A stretch of DNA of 58,139 bases from contig CAMIFC010000010.1 in NCBI GenBank assembly GCA_946220775.1, positions 1 through 58,139 on the forward strand, read 5' to 3'. Positions 19,434 through 28,752 of this stretch are shown one piece after another; positions within the stretch are counted from its first letter, which is position 1; each line of letters starts with the position of its first letter. Made by a program: the position numbers and the translations under genes. The notes beneath the pieces are model-generated. The model searched no databases. It was not told the origin of the DNA and saw nothing but the letters and a program-made list of their open reading frames with translations. The stretch comes from an uncultured Corynebacterium sp. Its GTDB lineage: Bacteria > Actinomycetota > Actinomycetes > Mycobacteriales > Mycobacteriaceae.

Positions 19434-22400
19434 CTCGCCGCGTATATCCTCAGCACCAGCCTCAAAGCCCCAGCGGTGTGCTCCAGCGATTTCACCACAT
19501 AGGACAGCCCCTGGATCGCCTTCTCCAGCGGCTCCGTACTGTCATGAAGATCCATGTCAGCGCGGAAATCCTCGATCTGGCGCTCCTGATCCCGCAAAGA
19601 ATCCTGGGCATCGAAAATCGGCTTCAGCACCTCATGAGTCCGCAGAGCGCCCTCAGCCTCCACCAGCTCCGGCAGTTTCGCCCGAATCACGTCCATCGGA
19701 TCGCCCCCACGGCGAGCCACGGACTCCATCATTCGGAAAAGCCCGGCCATATCCACATTGCTGAGCGTGATACCCGACTCCGTGAGCACAGCATCCAGAG
19801 CGCGCTGCAGATTATCGCGGTTAGCCAGCTGGCCACGGTACTGATTCGCATACGTACCATCCGCGCCCATCTGGTGGCCCCACCGGCCAAGCACATTCCG
19901 GTTGATCTCCGTCTGCGCCTCAAACAACTCAAGAAGCAGCTTCGAAGCCTGCGCGCCACCCGTAGCCTCCACCAGGTCAACCCCGGCGACCTTCGCGGAC
20001 ATGCGGATCAGCCGCTCCTGGGCGATGAGCAGATCCTGCTGATTCCGCGCATTCTGCCGCTGAGCAGCAGCCAACGCAGCCTCCGCGTTCACCATCTCCA
20101 GCCGAGCCTGCAGCTCCGCACGCATCGCCTGAGCACGAGAAGCCTCGTACTCAAAAAACGCGCGCACCGCAGCATCCGACCACACCTTCAGAGTGCCCTG
20201 AGCCTCCATCGCCTGCCACGACTGGTAAGTATCCCAGTCCTCCTGCAGGCCACGCAGCTTCAGCTGGGCAGCAACAGCGCCCTTACGGATCTCAGCATCC
20301 AACGCCAACCGCGCCTTCGCCACGGCTAGCGCGCCCTCAGCCTCAGCGACCAGGCGATCTTGCTGTGCTACGCGAAGCTTAAACTCCGCGTCACGCTGCT
20401 CCACCAAACCACGCACGGCAGCTTGGCGGGACTTCTCCACCTCCTGGTGCAGATCACGAGTCAGCTGCGCATACTTCGCTACAGCCTCCCACGAATCAGC
20501 AACCGCCTGACGGGCAGCAACACGCGCCTTATGGAACTTCTCAACCAGCGCCTTAACAGCCTCCACAATCGTGGAGATCACAGTGATACCAACCTTCACC
20601 GCCTCAACGGCCAGGCCAACAGTAATACCAGACGGACCGGCGAGGAAAGCGAGCTGGCCCAGAGTGACAGCTAAGCCACCCAAACCATTAGAGCTCGCCA
20701 GGCGAGACGCATTCTTCAACATGTGGGAAATACCGGGGTTGATCTCATGCAAAGTCACGTCCAAAGACCGAGCAGACTCCATACGAGCCTCATTCAAATC
20801 AGCCTCAGCCTTCGCCACATCATCAGCAGCCGCCTTCACCTCCTCCTTCCGCTTCACATCCACCTCAGCAGCAGCCTTACGAGCAGACCCCAAAGCCTTT
20901 TCAGCCTCAGCGATTTTCTTCGCATCACCACCCTCACGGGCCTTATTCAAAGCACGCTCCGCATCAGCGACCTTCCGGCGAGACTCAGCCCCATCCTTAT
21001 CCGACGTTTTAATCTCAGCAAGCGCCTCACGCGCCTTCGACAACGCGGATTCTTTATCGCGAATATCCGCCACACGCTGCGAATGCGCACTACGCACATC
21101 CACTAGCCGCTGCTCACCATCGATCAGCGACTTCATCACAGCAGAGGTGTGCTCACCCCCAACCATGCCGATAATCTCAGTCAACTCAGAAGCGAACGAC
21201 CTCGCAGACACCCCCTCCAACGTACGAGGGTTCACGGCCTTACCGACCCACTTCTCAAACGCAGTGACCTGGCGAGACATACCCCGAGTCAACGCCTTCA
21301 GCGGAGGCACCATGTCACCGATAGCCAGCAGGCCACGGGACAGCACACTCCACTGGTGGCTCGTGAACACCGGCTCCGGCTTCCCAGACAAGTTCAGCGC
21401 CCGCTCACCAGGCATCAGCCACCCACCACGGTCATACAACCGCGTCGGCAGGTGACTCATCAGGTCAATAACACCACCATCAGCGTAGCCGCCAGGCCTA
21501 TTATACGCGGCAGGAAGAGACCCATACCGCCTGGAAGCGTAGTTCATTGACGCGCGAATATTAGCCTCCGGATCCCAAATATTGTCGTAGCCCGGGTCTT
21601 TATTCGCCTGGAAAGTGGGGTCGATGACCTGCATCAGGCCCTTAGATGGGGTGCCGTTCACCGCGTTCACGTCCCAGTTATTGATGGCCCGTGGGTCACC
21701 ACCGGACTCCTGATTCATACGACGCAGCACCGTATCAGTCAGCGCCACATCATAACCCTTCGCCTTCAGCACCTTCTCGACCAGCGGTCGCCACTGCTCC
21801 ACACCGGCACCAACCGGCCCGTTATACGCGCCCTCAGCTGAGCGCCCCGGCACCTTCGACATGATAAATTCCCACGCCTTAGACGTGAGCTTGTCGAAAG
21901 CAGCCTTCGGATACTTGCCGATAATTCCAGCGGGGGACGGAATCCTCTCCTTGATCGGGTTAATGATCTTGTCCCAGATTTTCTTCACCTGGTCACCCAC
22001 AAAATCAATAGCGCCCCCAAGGAACCCGAGCACGCCACCCTTACCACCGCCAGCCAGCGGGGCACCAGCAGCCACGTGAACGTGGTTACGGTGCGCGTCC
22101 ATCGTCCCGGCACCATAGAAACCGAAACCATCACCAACCGACTGGCCGTTCTTGATGTTCGCGTTGAACGGCGAGTGAATCAGCTCCAGCAGTTCCTTGC
22201 CGTAGTTGCTGGCGAAATAACCAGCAGCCGCGCGCATCTCAGGGGTAGAGTCGAATCCGTTGGAAAAGTCCACCGCACGACCCGCACCATGATGCCCAGG
22301 GTCACCAGGGCGGAACGTGGAGGTGATTGTCATCATCGGGAATTTCTCCCGCACAATGTTTGTGATCGACCCGATAACGCCGCCATCAGCAAAGCCACCA

Positions 22401-25363
22401 AGCCAACGCTTCACCCCCTGCGCACCACCCATACGGGCAGCCGCGTTCACACCATCGACCCAATCTTCACCGAGAACACGAGTAGCCTCCGGACGAATAA
22501 CCGCCTCACCACCGGACAATCCAATACGCATGCCAGTAGTCGGCTCAATGAAGGTGTACGGGTCACGGCCCGGGGTGTAGCCAGGCAGAATGCCACCACG
22601 CGCGAACTTATGCTCAGGAAGCTCATCGAGGCCGACGAGCTTACCCACCGCATTCCACGCAGGACGGATACCCTTGTTGTACACCACATCAACAACCCAC
22701 TTAATCGGGGCTTTGGTGAGGTTTTTAATCCGCTCCCACGTCCGACCAATCGCATCCACCGTACGGGAGAACCACCCTTTCAGGGTGTCCAGCGCGCGCT
22801 GCATACCATGGAACGCTGGTTTCACCATCTTATCCGCAACATGAGCCACGCCACGGCCCATAGCGTTCCACGCCGGGCGAATGACCTTCTCCCAGGCGTT
22901 TCGGAATCCTTGTCCCACCATGTGGACAGCGTGCCGGATCGCGCCAAAAACAGGCTTCACCAAGGAATCGCGAACCCACACATTGAATTTCACAAACGCA
23001 TCCAATGTAGGGCGGATCACATTGTCGTACACCCAGCGCATACCAGTGCCCACACCATGCCACGCCGCACGAAGAGCACCAAAAACCGGGTCAATGACGC
23101 TATCACGCAGCCACGAAGCGAAATCAATAAAAGCCTGGAACACCGGGCGGACAATATTGTCATACACCCAGCGAAAACCGTCACCAACAGCCACCCAGGC
23201 CGAACGCAACACACCAAAAACCGGGCCAATGAGACTATCCCGCAGCCACACCGCGGCAATGACCATGGCATCCCACACAGGGCGGATGACATTCTCCCAC
23301 CCCCACTGAAAAGCGGCAGACAGCGCATGCCAAGCAAGCATCAACGGGGCAAGGATCACCGTACCGATCACACCAATAGTGATCTTCGCGACATCCCAAA
23401 TCGCCTGGAAAACCGGACGCAGAACACCATCCCACAGGGCGGACACACCGGCCACGAAGCCGCCCCAGCCGGTCTTCAGCGCCTCGAACATGCCAATGAA
23501 GAAATCACCCAGAGCAGAGAACATCGGCGCGAAAGTAGTCTGCAGCCACTCGCCCGCAGCCTTAAGCTTCTCCATGAAAGCTTCCCACAGCTTCTGCCCC
23601 GTCTCAGTCTTCGTGAAAAACCACGTCAAGCCAGCCACCAGGGCAGCAATCGCAGCGATAATAATGCCAACCATATTGGCCCTCATCGTGGCGTTTAGCG
23701 CTTTTTGCTTCTTATCCCACAGCTCCGTGATACTCACGGCCTGCATCATCTGCTGCAGATGCTTAGCCGACGCTATGAGATTCTGGGTCGCAGCCCACGC
23801 CTTAAAGCCCACCACAGCGCTAGCCACAGCCACCCCGAGGGCCACCACCAAATCACGATTCTCAGACAGCCACCGAACCGTAGCCGACAGCGTATCAACC
23901 AGCCACTCCCCCAGCGGACGCAACCCATCGACCAGAGGCCTCGCAGACTCCCACACGCCACGAAGATTATCGCCCATCTCCTTGATAGCGGGCACCATTT
24001 TTTCCTTGAACACCTCAATGCCCAAGTACGTGAAATCGGTGAGCTTCTCGGCCAGATCACCAATCATTGGGTTCAGGTACTCTAGCCCAGCCTTTGCCGC
24101 ATTATTGAACGCAGCCTTCATATTCGTAATGCGGCCAGACGTCGTCTCAGCCATCTCGCCCATCACGCCGGACATGGAGGCCACATCACCGGCCATCCCC
24201 TTGGAGCCGTCCTTGATGCCCTTGGTGAGGATATCGATACCCTCCTTCGCGGGCACCAGGCCACCGGAGATCATCTTCTCCATCTCCTCAGTGGTCACGC
24301 CATATTCATTAGCGAGGATCGCCAGGCCCTGCACACCACCAACCGCTAGGGAGTTGATGGTCTCCATGCTGATCTTGCCAGACGCCGCGGCCTGGCCGAA
24401 AGCATCAGCCATCGAATTCAGGGCTTCCTCGCCCTTACCCGACGCGGACGCCGCCTCACCAAGACTGGTGACGATGCCCGCCACCTTCTCCGCATCAACA
24501 CCAAAGGCGATCAGGTTCTTACCAGCACCGGCCCACGCGTCGAAAGAATACGGGGTGCCCTGATTCGACTCCTGAAGCTGACCCATCACACTGGTAGCCT
24601 TTTCGGCCGACCCCATCAGAATCTCCAGTGACGCCGTCGTATCCTCAATTGACGTGACCTTATCGAACCCGGCCTGCAGAGTTCCGGCCAGGGAATTGAT
24701 ACCAGCCAGGCCGACAGCGAGGCCACCTAGCTTCGTCAGTGGTGTCAGCATCCCCGAAAAGCGAGTCCCCCACGTCCCCGCCTTACTGGAGGTGGAGTCC
24801 ATTGCTTCATCGACACGGTAGGCCTCATCTCCCATGTCTTTCAGCTCGTCACGAGTCACCCCAAGGTGATCGGCTAGCTTATCCTGCGCGCTCGACAGCT
24901 TCCCTGTCGTCGTGTCCAGGTCAGTCTGCTGGTCAGCGAACTTCTTCGCGGCGGCAGCGGCATCACCTTCAGCCACTTTCAGGTCATTAGTGGCCTTGAG
25001 CACACGCCCTTTCGCCCGCTCCACACGCGCCAGCTCCGTCGCCCCGGACTTCCCCGACGCCACGGCCTTCTGGTACTTCTCTTCCGCGGCACGCAGCTCG
25101 AGCGTCACCGCTTTCAGATTCTGCTTCTGCTGCTCCTGCTTAGCGTTCGCGGCCTCACTGGCGCGCTGAAACTTCGTGAGGTTCCTACCCGACGCAGCGA
25201 CCTGGCGTTCCAGGTTTTTCACCGCGTCGCCCATCCCGGACTCGATGGAATCAGCGGCGCGCTTACCCGCATCCTCAGCGGGCTTCACAAGGTTCTTCGC
25301 GAATTTCGCGCTCATTCCCTTGAAGACCGGCATGATTGGTACGGCGATGTAGCCGGTGCTCAT
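19226..25363 (-). CDS. Tape measure protein with peptidase and transglycosylase domains
   Basis: 2045 aa as read. The N-terminal ~170 residues are coiled coil, followed by the TMP family region (GSAEKATSVMGQLQ, DAFGQAAASGKISMETINSL) and hydrophobic helices. About residues 700-880 hold 45-residue repeats. Near residues 1005-1100 lies a zinc-peptidase-like domain (HHGAGRAVDFS, MDAHRNHVHVA); near 1185-1290 a lytic transglycosylase/SLT domain (QESGGDPRAIN, GLMQVI, YNRPGGYADGG). More coiled coil follows. It sets tail length and probably digests peptidoglycan during DNA entry. The last ~75 residues appear out of frame. Confidence 0.93.
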   Translation of the reverse strand: MSTGYIAVPIMPVFKGMSAKFAKNLVKPAEDAGKRAADSIESGMGDAVKNLERQVAASGRNLTKFQRASEAANAKQEQQKQNLKAVTLELRAAEEKYQKAVASGKSGATELARVERAKGRVLKATNDLKVAEGDAAAAAKKFADQQTDLDTTTGKLSSAQDKLADHLGVTRDELKDMGDEAYRVDEAMDSTSSKAGTWGTRFSGMLTPLTKLGGLAVGLAGINSLAGTLQAGFDKVTSIEDTTASLEILMGSAEKATSVMGQLQESNQGTPYSFDAWAGAGKNLIAFGVDAEKVAGIVTSLGEAASASGKGEEALNSMADAFGQAAASGKISMETINSLAVGGVQGLAILANEYGVTTEEMEKMISGGLVPAKEGIDILTKGIKDGSKGMAGDVASMSGVMGEMAETTSGRITNMKAAFNNAAKAGLEYLNPMIGDLAEKLTDFTYLGIEVFKEKMVPAIKEMGDNLRGVWESARPLVDGLRPLGEWLVDTLSATVRWLSENRDLVVALGVAVASAVVGFKAWAATQNLIASAKHLQQMMQAVSITELWDKKQKALNATMRANMVGIIIAAIAALVAGLTWFFTKTETGQKLWEAFMEKLKAAGEWLQTTFAPMFSALGDFFIGMFEALKTGWGGFVAGVSALWDGVLRPVFQAIWDVAKITIGVIGTVILAPLMLAWHALSAAFQWGWENVIRPVWDAMVIAAVWLRDSLIGPVFGVLRSAWVAVGDGFRWVYDNIVRPVFQAFIDFASWLRDSVIDPVFGALRAAWHGVGTGMRWVYDNVIRPTLDAFVKFNVWVRDSLVKPVFGAIRHAVHMVGQGFRNAWEKVIRPAWNAMGRGVAHVADKMVKPAFHGMQRALDTLKGWFSRTVDAIGRTWERIKNLTKAPIKWVVDVVYNKGIRPAWNAVGKLVGLDELPEHKFARGGILPGYTPGRDPYTFIEPTTGMRIGLSGGEAVIRPEATRVLGEDWVDGVNAAARMGGAQGVKRWLGGFADGGVIGSITNIVREKFPMMTITSTFRPGDPGHHGAGRAVDFSNGFDSTPEMRAAAGYFASNYGKELLELIHSPFNANIKNGQSVGDGFGFYGAGTMDAHRNHVHVAAGAPLAGGGKGGVLGFLGGAIDFVGDQVKKIWDKIINPIKERIPSPAGIIGKYPKAAFDKLTSKAWEFIMSKVPGRSAEGAYNGPVGAGVEQWRPLVEKVLKAKGYDVALTDTVLRRMNQESGGDPRAINNWDVNAVNGTPSKGLMQVIDPTFQANKDPGYDNIWDPEANIRASMNYASRRYGSLPAAYNRPGGYADGGVIDLMSHLPTRLYDRGGWLMPGERALNLSGKPEPVFTSHQWSVLSRGLLAIGDMVPPLKALTRGMSRQVTAFEKWVGKAVNPRTLEGVSARSFASELTEIIGMVGGEHTSAVMKSLIDGEQRLVDVRSAHSQRVADIRDKESALSKAREALAEIKTSDKDGAESRRKVADAERALNKAREGGDAKKIAEAEKALGSARKAAAEVDVKRKEEVKAAADDVAKAEADLNEARMESARSLDVTLHEINPGISHMLKNASRLASSNGLGGLAVTLGQLAFLAGPSGITVGLAVEAVKVGITVISTIVEAVKALVEKFHKARVAARQAVADSWEAVAKYAQLTRDLHQEVEKSRQAAVRGLVEQRDAEFKLRVAQQDRLVAEAEGALAVAKARLALDAEIRKGAVAAQLKLRGLQEDWDTYQSWQAMEAQGTLKVWSDAAVRAFFEYEASRAQAMRAELQARLEMVNAEAALAAAQRQNARNQQDLLIAQERLIRMSAKVAGVDLVEATGGAQASKLLLELFEAQTEINRNVLGRWGHQMGADGTYANQYRGQLANRDNLQRALDAVLTESGITLSNVDMAGLFRMMESVARRGGDPMDVIRAKLPELVEAEGALRTHEVLKPIFDAQDSLRDQERQIEDFRADMDLHDSTEPLEKAIQGLSYVVKSLEHTAGALRLVLRIYAARCCVLLRRMLRPVASLVWIGISMVSSQALASGFVLRSRCIWMVVRCIRRSRWMSCWRRFPAGVVFLCVR
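22650..23340 (-). repeat. 135-bp tandem repeats inside the tape measure gene
   Basis: Three successive 45-residue units begin WLRDSLIGPVFG, WLRDSVIDPVFG and WVRDSLVKPVFG, each followed by a turn with WVYDN.IRP-type sequence. A partial unit precedes and degenerate ones follow. Such repeats are expected of a helical ruler; unit number may scale tail length. Confidence 0.8.
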
Positions 25364-25387
25364 AGAAACCTCCTAAAAATGCGGGGA

Positions 25388-26005
25388 CTATCCTCCGCGT
25401 GTTTTCATCCGCTCCGCGATACGACGGCGCTTCGCTTCCTCATCCACCCGGGCGCGACGGTCGGACTCCACCTTCTCCCGAGACCACAAAAACGGGTGCG
25501 TATGCCCCTCATGATTAAACTGCTGAGCAGCAGCGATCCCCGCTTTACTGATCGGGTAAATCCCCGCTCTCAGGGCACCAAGCCGAGTCTCAGGGCGCTC
25601 CTGAAAATCCTCAATGAGAACACACACGCGCCGAGTCGACACCCCACCCTCAGGGTCGAGCCAGTCCCGCACATCAAGCCCGACGCGTAGTAGATCCACC
25701 TCGAGATCCTCAATGTGCTCCAGAGCGAAGACGACCAGCCCAAGTCTCGCGACTGACAGCCCTACCTCAGTCAGGTACCTGTCCACCAGTGCGGGCAACC
25801 TTGTGCCGAAAACATCCCCAATCAGAGCCCGCTCGCGCGACCGGTCGTCAAAAGCCCCCAGCAGCACCCCCGGCTTCTCCAGCACAGTGGCCAGCACCTC
25901 CGCGCCGACCCACATGGGGTCACGGCGGGCGCGGAATTTGCGCCCATCGTGGGTGAAGTCCGCCCACGCCCCCGGCGCATCACCGAGCACATGGCCAATC
26001 CCCAT
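25388..26005 (-). CDS. Tail assembly chaperone-like protein (GT position)
   Basis: 205 aa directly upstream of the tape measure. It has a helical middle part (LPALVDRYLTEVGLSVARLGLVVFALEHI) and a basic C-terminus. The gene pair here occupies the place of the G/GT tail chaperones that coat the tape measure before tube assembly. Unlike lambda G/GT, the reading frames are linked by a TAATG stop-start rather than a visible slippery heptamer. Confidence 0.65.
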   Translation of the reverse strand: MGIGHVLGDAPGAWADFTHDGRKFRARRDPMWVGAEVLATVLEKPGVLLGAFDDRSRERALIGDVFGTRLPALVDRYLTEVGLSVARLGLVVFALEHIEDLEVDLLRVGLDVRDWLDPEGGVSTRRVCVLIEDFQERPETRLGALRAGIYPISKAGIAAAQQFNHEGHTHPFLWSREKVESDRRARVDEEAKRRRIAERMKTRGG

Positions 26006-26334
26006 TACTCGGCTGCAGCGTCCTGCGCACGACTGATCACGTCAGCCAGCACCGTCTCCACATCCTCTAGCGTGGCGCCGGACAGGTCGAGAGTACGGCG
26101 GGTTTTCACCGTCATCGACGCCATCACCAGCGCCGGGGCGTTCCCCTCAGCCACGAGGCTTCCCCATGACGCAGGCAGCTTACGACGATCAGTGATCACC
26201 TCAACATCAACCGCCATGCCGTTGGAAAGCTTCACACCGTACTCGGTGTAGATGCCATCCGTGTGAGTTGGTTCCTTTACCGCATCGTCCGTCTTCTTAG
26301 CGACGGCCTTCGAGGCAGCCTTAGCAGTAGCCAT
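26005..26334 (-). CDS. Tail assembly chaperone-like protein (G position)
   Basis: 109 aa from the ATG at 26334, which has GGAG seven bases upstream; the earlier in-frame ATG would add a Phe/Arg-rich stretch. A Lys/Ala-rich N-terminus (AKAASKAVAKK) is followed by an alpha/beta domain. Position between tail tube and tape measure suggests a chaperone. Its TAA overlaps the next ATG by one base. Confidence 0.65.
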   Translation of the reverse strand: MATAKAASKAVAKKTDDAVKEPTHTDGIYTEYGVKLSNGMAVDVEVITDRRKLPASWGSLVAEGNAPALVMASMTVKTRRTLDLSGATLEDVETVLADVISRAQDAAAE

Positions 26335-26420
26335 AAAAAAACTCCGTATTCTTTGGTTCTTTGGTTCAAAAAAGGGCAGGAGCGCGACCCGAACCAAAAA
26401 AAGTCACGCTCCTACCCAGC

Positions 26421-26483
26421 ACCGGTGTGGGGAATCGAACCCCACCTATGGACCATCGCCGGTTCCCCCTGTTACTTAGGGGG
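26421..26483 (-). ncRNA. tRNA-elbow-like minihelix A
   Basis: Between tail-tube and chaperone genes. On the minus strand a hairpin CCCCC/GGGGG comes first, then a 7-base stem strand ACCGGCG (pairing with CACCGGT, one mismatch), a 12-base loop starting ATGG, and a T-arm TGGGG-TTCGATT-CCCCA. D-stem and anticodon arm are absent, so it is not a tRNA. GCTGG and, about 20 bases on, seven T follow. It matches element B base for base at many positions. Transcription and function are unproven. Confidence 0.5.
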
Positions 26484-26500
26484 TTAGAAGCCTCCTAGGG

Positions 26501-27589
26501 TTAGTTCCAGGGGAGGGTTCCAGTGCTGTCGCCCTCGTCTGGGGAGGTGTCCTCAGTGTCATCTGCACCTGGGGTGGTCTCCTCAGCTGGGGTTTCAGGC
26601 TCTGGTTCGGGGACGGAAGGGGCCGGATCAGCCTCAGGCGCAGGGGCCTCAGGTTCCGTTTCCGTCTCCGGATCGGTCTCTGGCTCAGTCTCCGTCACCG
26701 GCGGATCAACCGGGTCTTCAGGCTCCGTCTCCGAAACAGGAGGCTCAGGCTCAGGGGCCACCGGAGGCTCATCAACCGGGACTTCTGGCTCCGGAGTAGG
26801 CTCCGGATCAGGCTCAGGAGCAGGCTCAGGATCGACCGGATCAGCCCCACCAGGAGTATCATTCTCCGGCGGGGTCACCGCTTTTTTTGCTTCAACCTCC
26901 ACAAGCTCACCATCACGGGAGACCGTCGCACCATCCAGACCAGCAGCCGACGCGGCAGGCACAAACGCCTCACCGGACTCCACCTTGGCGGCCAAGTCCT
27001 CGACGCTGCGGAAAATCTTCGGTGTCACCTCACGCACAGTGCCATCCTCCTTCACCACGTAGAAACGCTGCTCAAACATCTGCTCATCCTCACCGTTCTG
27101 GTAGTCAATCTCCAGAGAGCGTGGCTGAGGATCCGTGCCATAGGTACGCTCCTGCACAGTCAGCAGGGCAGGTTCGCGGGATACCTTGATCTCCACGACA
27201 CCGGACTGGTACTTGTACACGCGGGCGACGATTGCCTTCGCGACGCGCGACGTATGCGCCAGGTACAACACACCGTCCTTCTCCGTCGTGTCCGGCCACT
27301 CCACGTGACGCAGCACAGCAGTACCCGGGATCAGGTCAACCGTGCCGGTCACCGCACCAGCGGTGTAAGACGTTGCAGTTTGACCGCCCGTCAGATCCGT
27401 CTTGTTGGAATTCACCTCACGGGTCTCACCATGGGTGGAGTCCGTCGGCTCAATACCGGCGGAATGCCAATCACCGACGAATGTGCCGGTCTCGATATCG
27501 ATGTGCGCCTTGGACTCGTCGAAGCAGAAAAGAACCTCGCGGTCTTCCAGCACCTTAATGTCAAGCGCTTGCGCTCGCTTTTGAGACAT
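26501..27589 (-). CDS. Major tail tube protein with Pro/Glu-rich arm
   Basis: 362 aa. Residues 1-230 form a beta-rich tail-tube domain (VLFCFDESKAHIDIETGTFVGDW, VLRHVEWPDTTEKDGVLYLAH). From ~240 it is an acidic linker of Pro-Glu/Pro-Asp repeats ending GDSTGTLPWN. The same C-terminal peptide ends the -1 frame extension of the head decoration protein at 30481. The arm is presumably exposed along the tail. Low-complexity codon repeats account for open frames on the opposite strand. Confidence 0.85.
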   Translation of the reverse strand: MSQKRAQALDIKVLEDREVLFCFDESKAHIDIETGTFVGDWHSAGIEPTDSTHGETREVNSNKTDLTGGQTATSYTAGAVTGTVDLIPGTAVLRHVEWPDTTEKDGVLYLAHTSRVAKAIVARVYKYQSGVVEIKVSREPALLTVQERTYGTDPQPRSLEIDYQNGEDEQMFEQRFYVVKEDGTVREVTPKIFRSVEDLAAKVESGEAFVPAASAAGLDGATVSRDGELVEVEAKKAVTPPENDTPGGADPVDPEPAPEPDPEPTPEPEVPVDEPPVAPEPEPPVSETEPEDPVDPPVTETEPETDPETETEPEAPAPEADPAPSVPEPEPETPAEETTPGADDTEDTSPDEGDSTGTLPWN

Positions 27590-27679
27590 GGAAAATTCCC
27601 CTTTCTAGGGTCAAAAGAAAAATTGGACAGCCACCCCAGCCAGCACACTGGAAGCAGCAAAAACCAGGGCTATTCGCCC

Positions 27680-28099
27680 TTACGCAGGGTCGCAAAAAAA
27701 CCGCGATAGCCCCACAGAAATAGTCATCGTGGACACAAAACCCGTCGGGGTGTACGACGGGCCAGCCCCATAGAAAACGGATCGCTGCCGGGACACCCCC
27801 AGCCCAATCCCCGTCACACCCTGGGTCAGGGCCGTGTACAGGTTCCGCCCCAGGCGGCGGGCCTCCTCATACACCGGGGAATACACACTCACCGTCACCC
27901 CATCACGGGAATGCCCCGCACCATCCACCTGCCCGACATCCTCCGACACCACGATCGCAGTACCGTTTTTGTGGGTGTTGTACCCGTCAGGCAGGTGGAA
28001 AAGATGAAGCATGTCCTGATCCTCATCGGGCAATAGGCAGGACACATGGCGATGCACCACCCGCACCGGGTCAGGCGACACCCCGAAATCAAGAGACAT
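27680..28099 (-). CDS. Tail terminator-like protein
   Basis: 139 aa from the ATG at 28099, where SLDFGVSPDPVRVV begins; the earlier reading lies in an Arg-rich wrong frame. It sits between the neck genes and the tail tube, where siphoviruses encode the tail terminator that stops tube growth and joins head to tail. The assignment is by position and size. Confidence 0.65.
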   Translation of the reverse strand: MSLDFGVSPDPVRVVHRHVSCLLPDEDQDMLHLFHLPDGYNTHKNGTAIVVSEDVGQVDGAGHSRDGVTVSVYSPVYEEARRLGRNLYTALTQGVTGIGLGVSRQRSVFYGAGPSYTPTGFVSTMTISVGLSRFFCDPA

Positions 28100-28391
28100 C
28101 GCGCACCGCCTTCGACATGAACCCCGTGCGGGCCTGCTGAGCAACCGCATGGGGGCGCCGTACCGTCACCACAGCCACCGGGCGACCATCAGCACCCTTC
28201 GACTCAGTGATCAGCACAGCACGATCCGGATCCTTATTCAGCCGCTTCCGATCAGCAGCAGACAAATCATTGACCGTAGGCCAGCGGAGTTCGATGTAGC
28301 CGCGTAACTCCTCAGCCTTCTTCCGCGCGCCCTCCCGAACCTGCGGAAGCTCACACATCTGCTTAAAAAGCACATCATAATTAAGCGCCAC
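28089..28391 (-). CDS. Neck protein (HK97 gp10-like position)
   Basis: 100 aa from a GTG at 28391 preceded by GGGAGG; the longer frame upstream is the shadow of the previous gene, overlapped by 11 bp. The sequence LNYDVLFKQMCELPQVREGARKKAEELRGYIELRWP is strongly helical and typical of gp10-like tail-completion proteins. It overlaps the next gene too, so the neck cluster is translationally coupled. Confidence 0.7.
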   Translation of the reverse strand: MALNYDVLFKQMCELPQVREGARKKAEELRGYIELRWPTVNDLSAADRKRLNKDPDRAVLITESKGADGRPVAVVTVRRPHAVAQQARTGFMSKAVRDVS

Positions 28392-28752
28392 GAGCCGACA
28401 CCTCCCCACGCTCCACGATGAAAACCACCTTCGGCTGATGCCACGACACGGCAGGCCGACGACCCACCGAGTAATCAAAGGATTGCAGCTGCTCGACCAC
28501 GTAATCCTCACCACGTATCACGACCACATCACCATCACCCACCACAGTGCCCGCCGGGGCAATCACCTGGAGGCGGGTAATGTCGCCATGCTGAAAACCC
28601 GTGCCCTGCACCACCTGGTCACCAGCAGGGGCGACGACGCAGTGCTCCACCACCACATCGTCCGAGTAGATAGGGCGCTGGCGATGGTCACGCCCAACCA
28701 TTGCCCCACGTACTGTGACAGGCTCACCAGCCTGATCAGGGCGCATAAACAT
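28381..28752 (-). CDS. Head closure / stopper-like protein
   Basis: 123 aa, mostly beta (FQHGDITRLQVIAPAGTVVGDGDVVVIRGEDYVVEQL). Size, fold type and place second after the head-tail adaptor match SPP1 gp16-like stoppers that plug the portal after packaging. It starts on the last base of the adaptor gene. Confidence 0.68.
   Translation of the reverse strand: MFMRPDQAGEPVTVRGAMVGRDHRQRPIYSDDVVVEHCVVAPAGDQVVQGTGFQHGDITRLQVIAPAGTVVGDGDVVVIRGEDYVVEQLQSFDYSVGRRPAVSWHQPKVVFIVERGEVSARGA

Noticed and set aside
22650..23340. 135-bp repeats as a CRISPR-like or regulatory array
   Set aside because: They are in-frame protein repeats of the tape measure with diverged units and no spacers.
22076..23698. 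Plus-strand 540-aa open frame opposite the tape measure
   Set aside because: Low-complexity Arg/His/Asn-rich product exactly antisense to the repeat region; frame openness follows from high GC.
25388..26334. Lambda-like G/GT frameshift between the two chaperone-position genes
   Set aside because: The genes join at TAATG and the last codons of the first contain no X XXY YYZ heptamer; simple coupling explains them.
26421..26560. Minihelix A as a complete tRNA (the CCCCCT-AAGTAAC-AGGGGG hairpin read as an anticodon arm with GTA)
   Set aside because: No 5' acceptor strand pairing with CACCGGT exists upstream, where the tail-tube coding sequence begins within 20 bases, and no D-arm fits. The same test fails for B, C and D.
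26523..27062. Ser/Gly-rich plus-strand frame opposite the tail-tube linker
   Set aside because: It is the antisense of Pro/Glu codon repeats.
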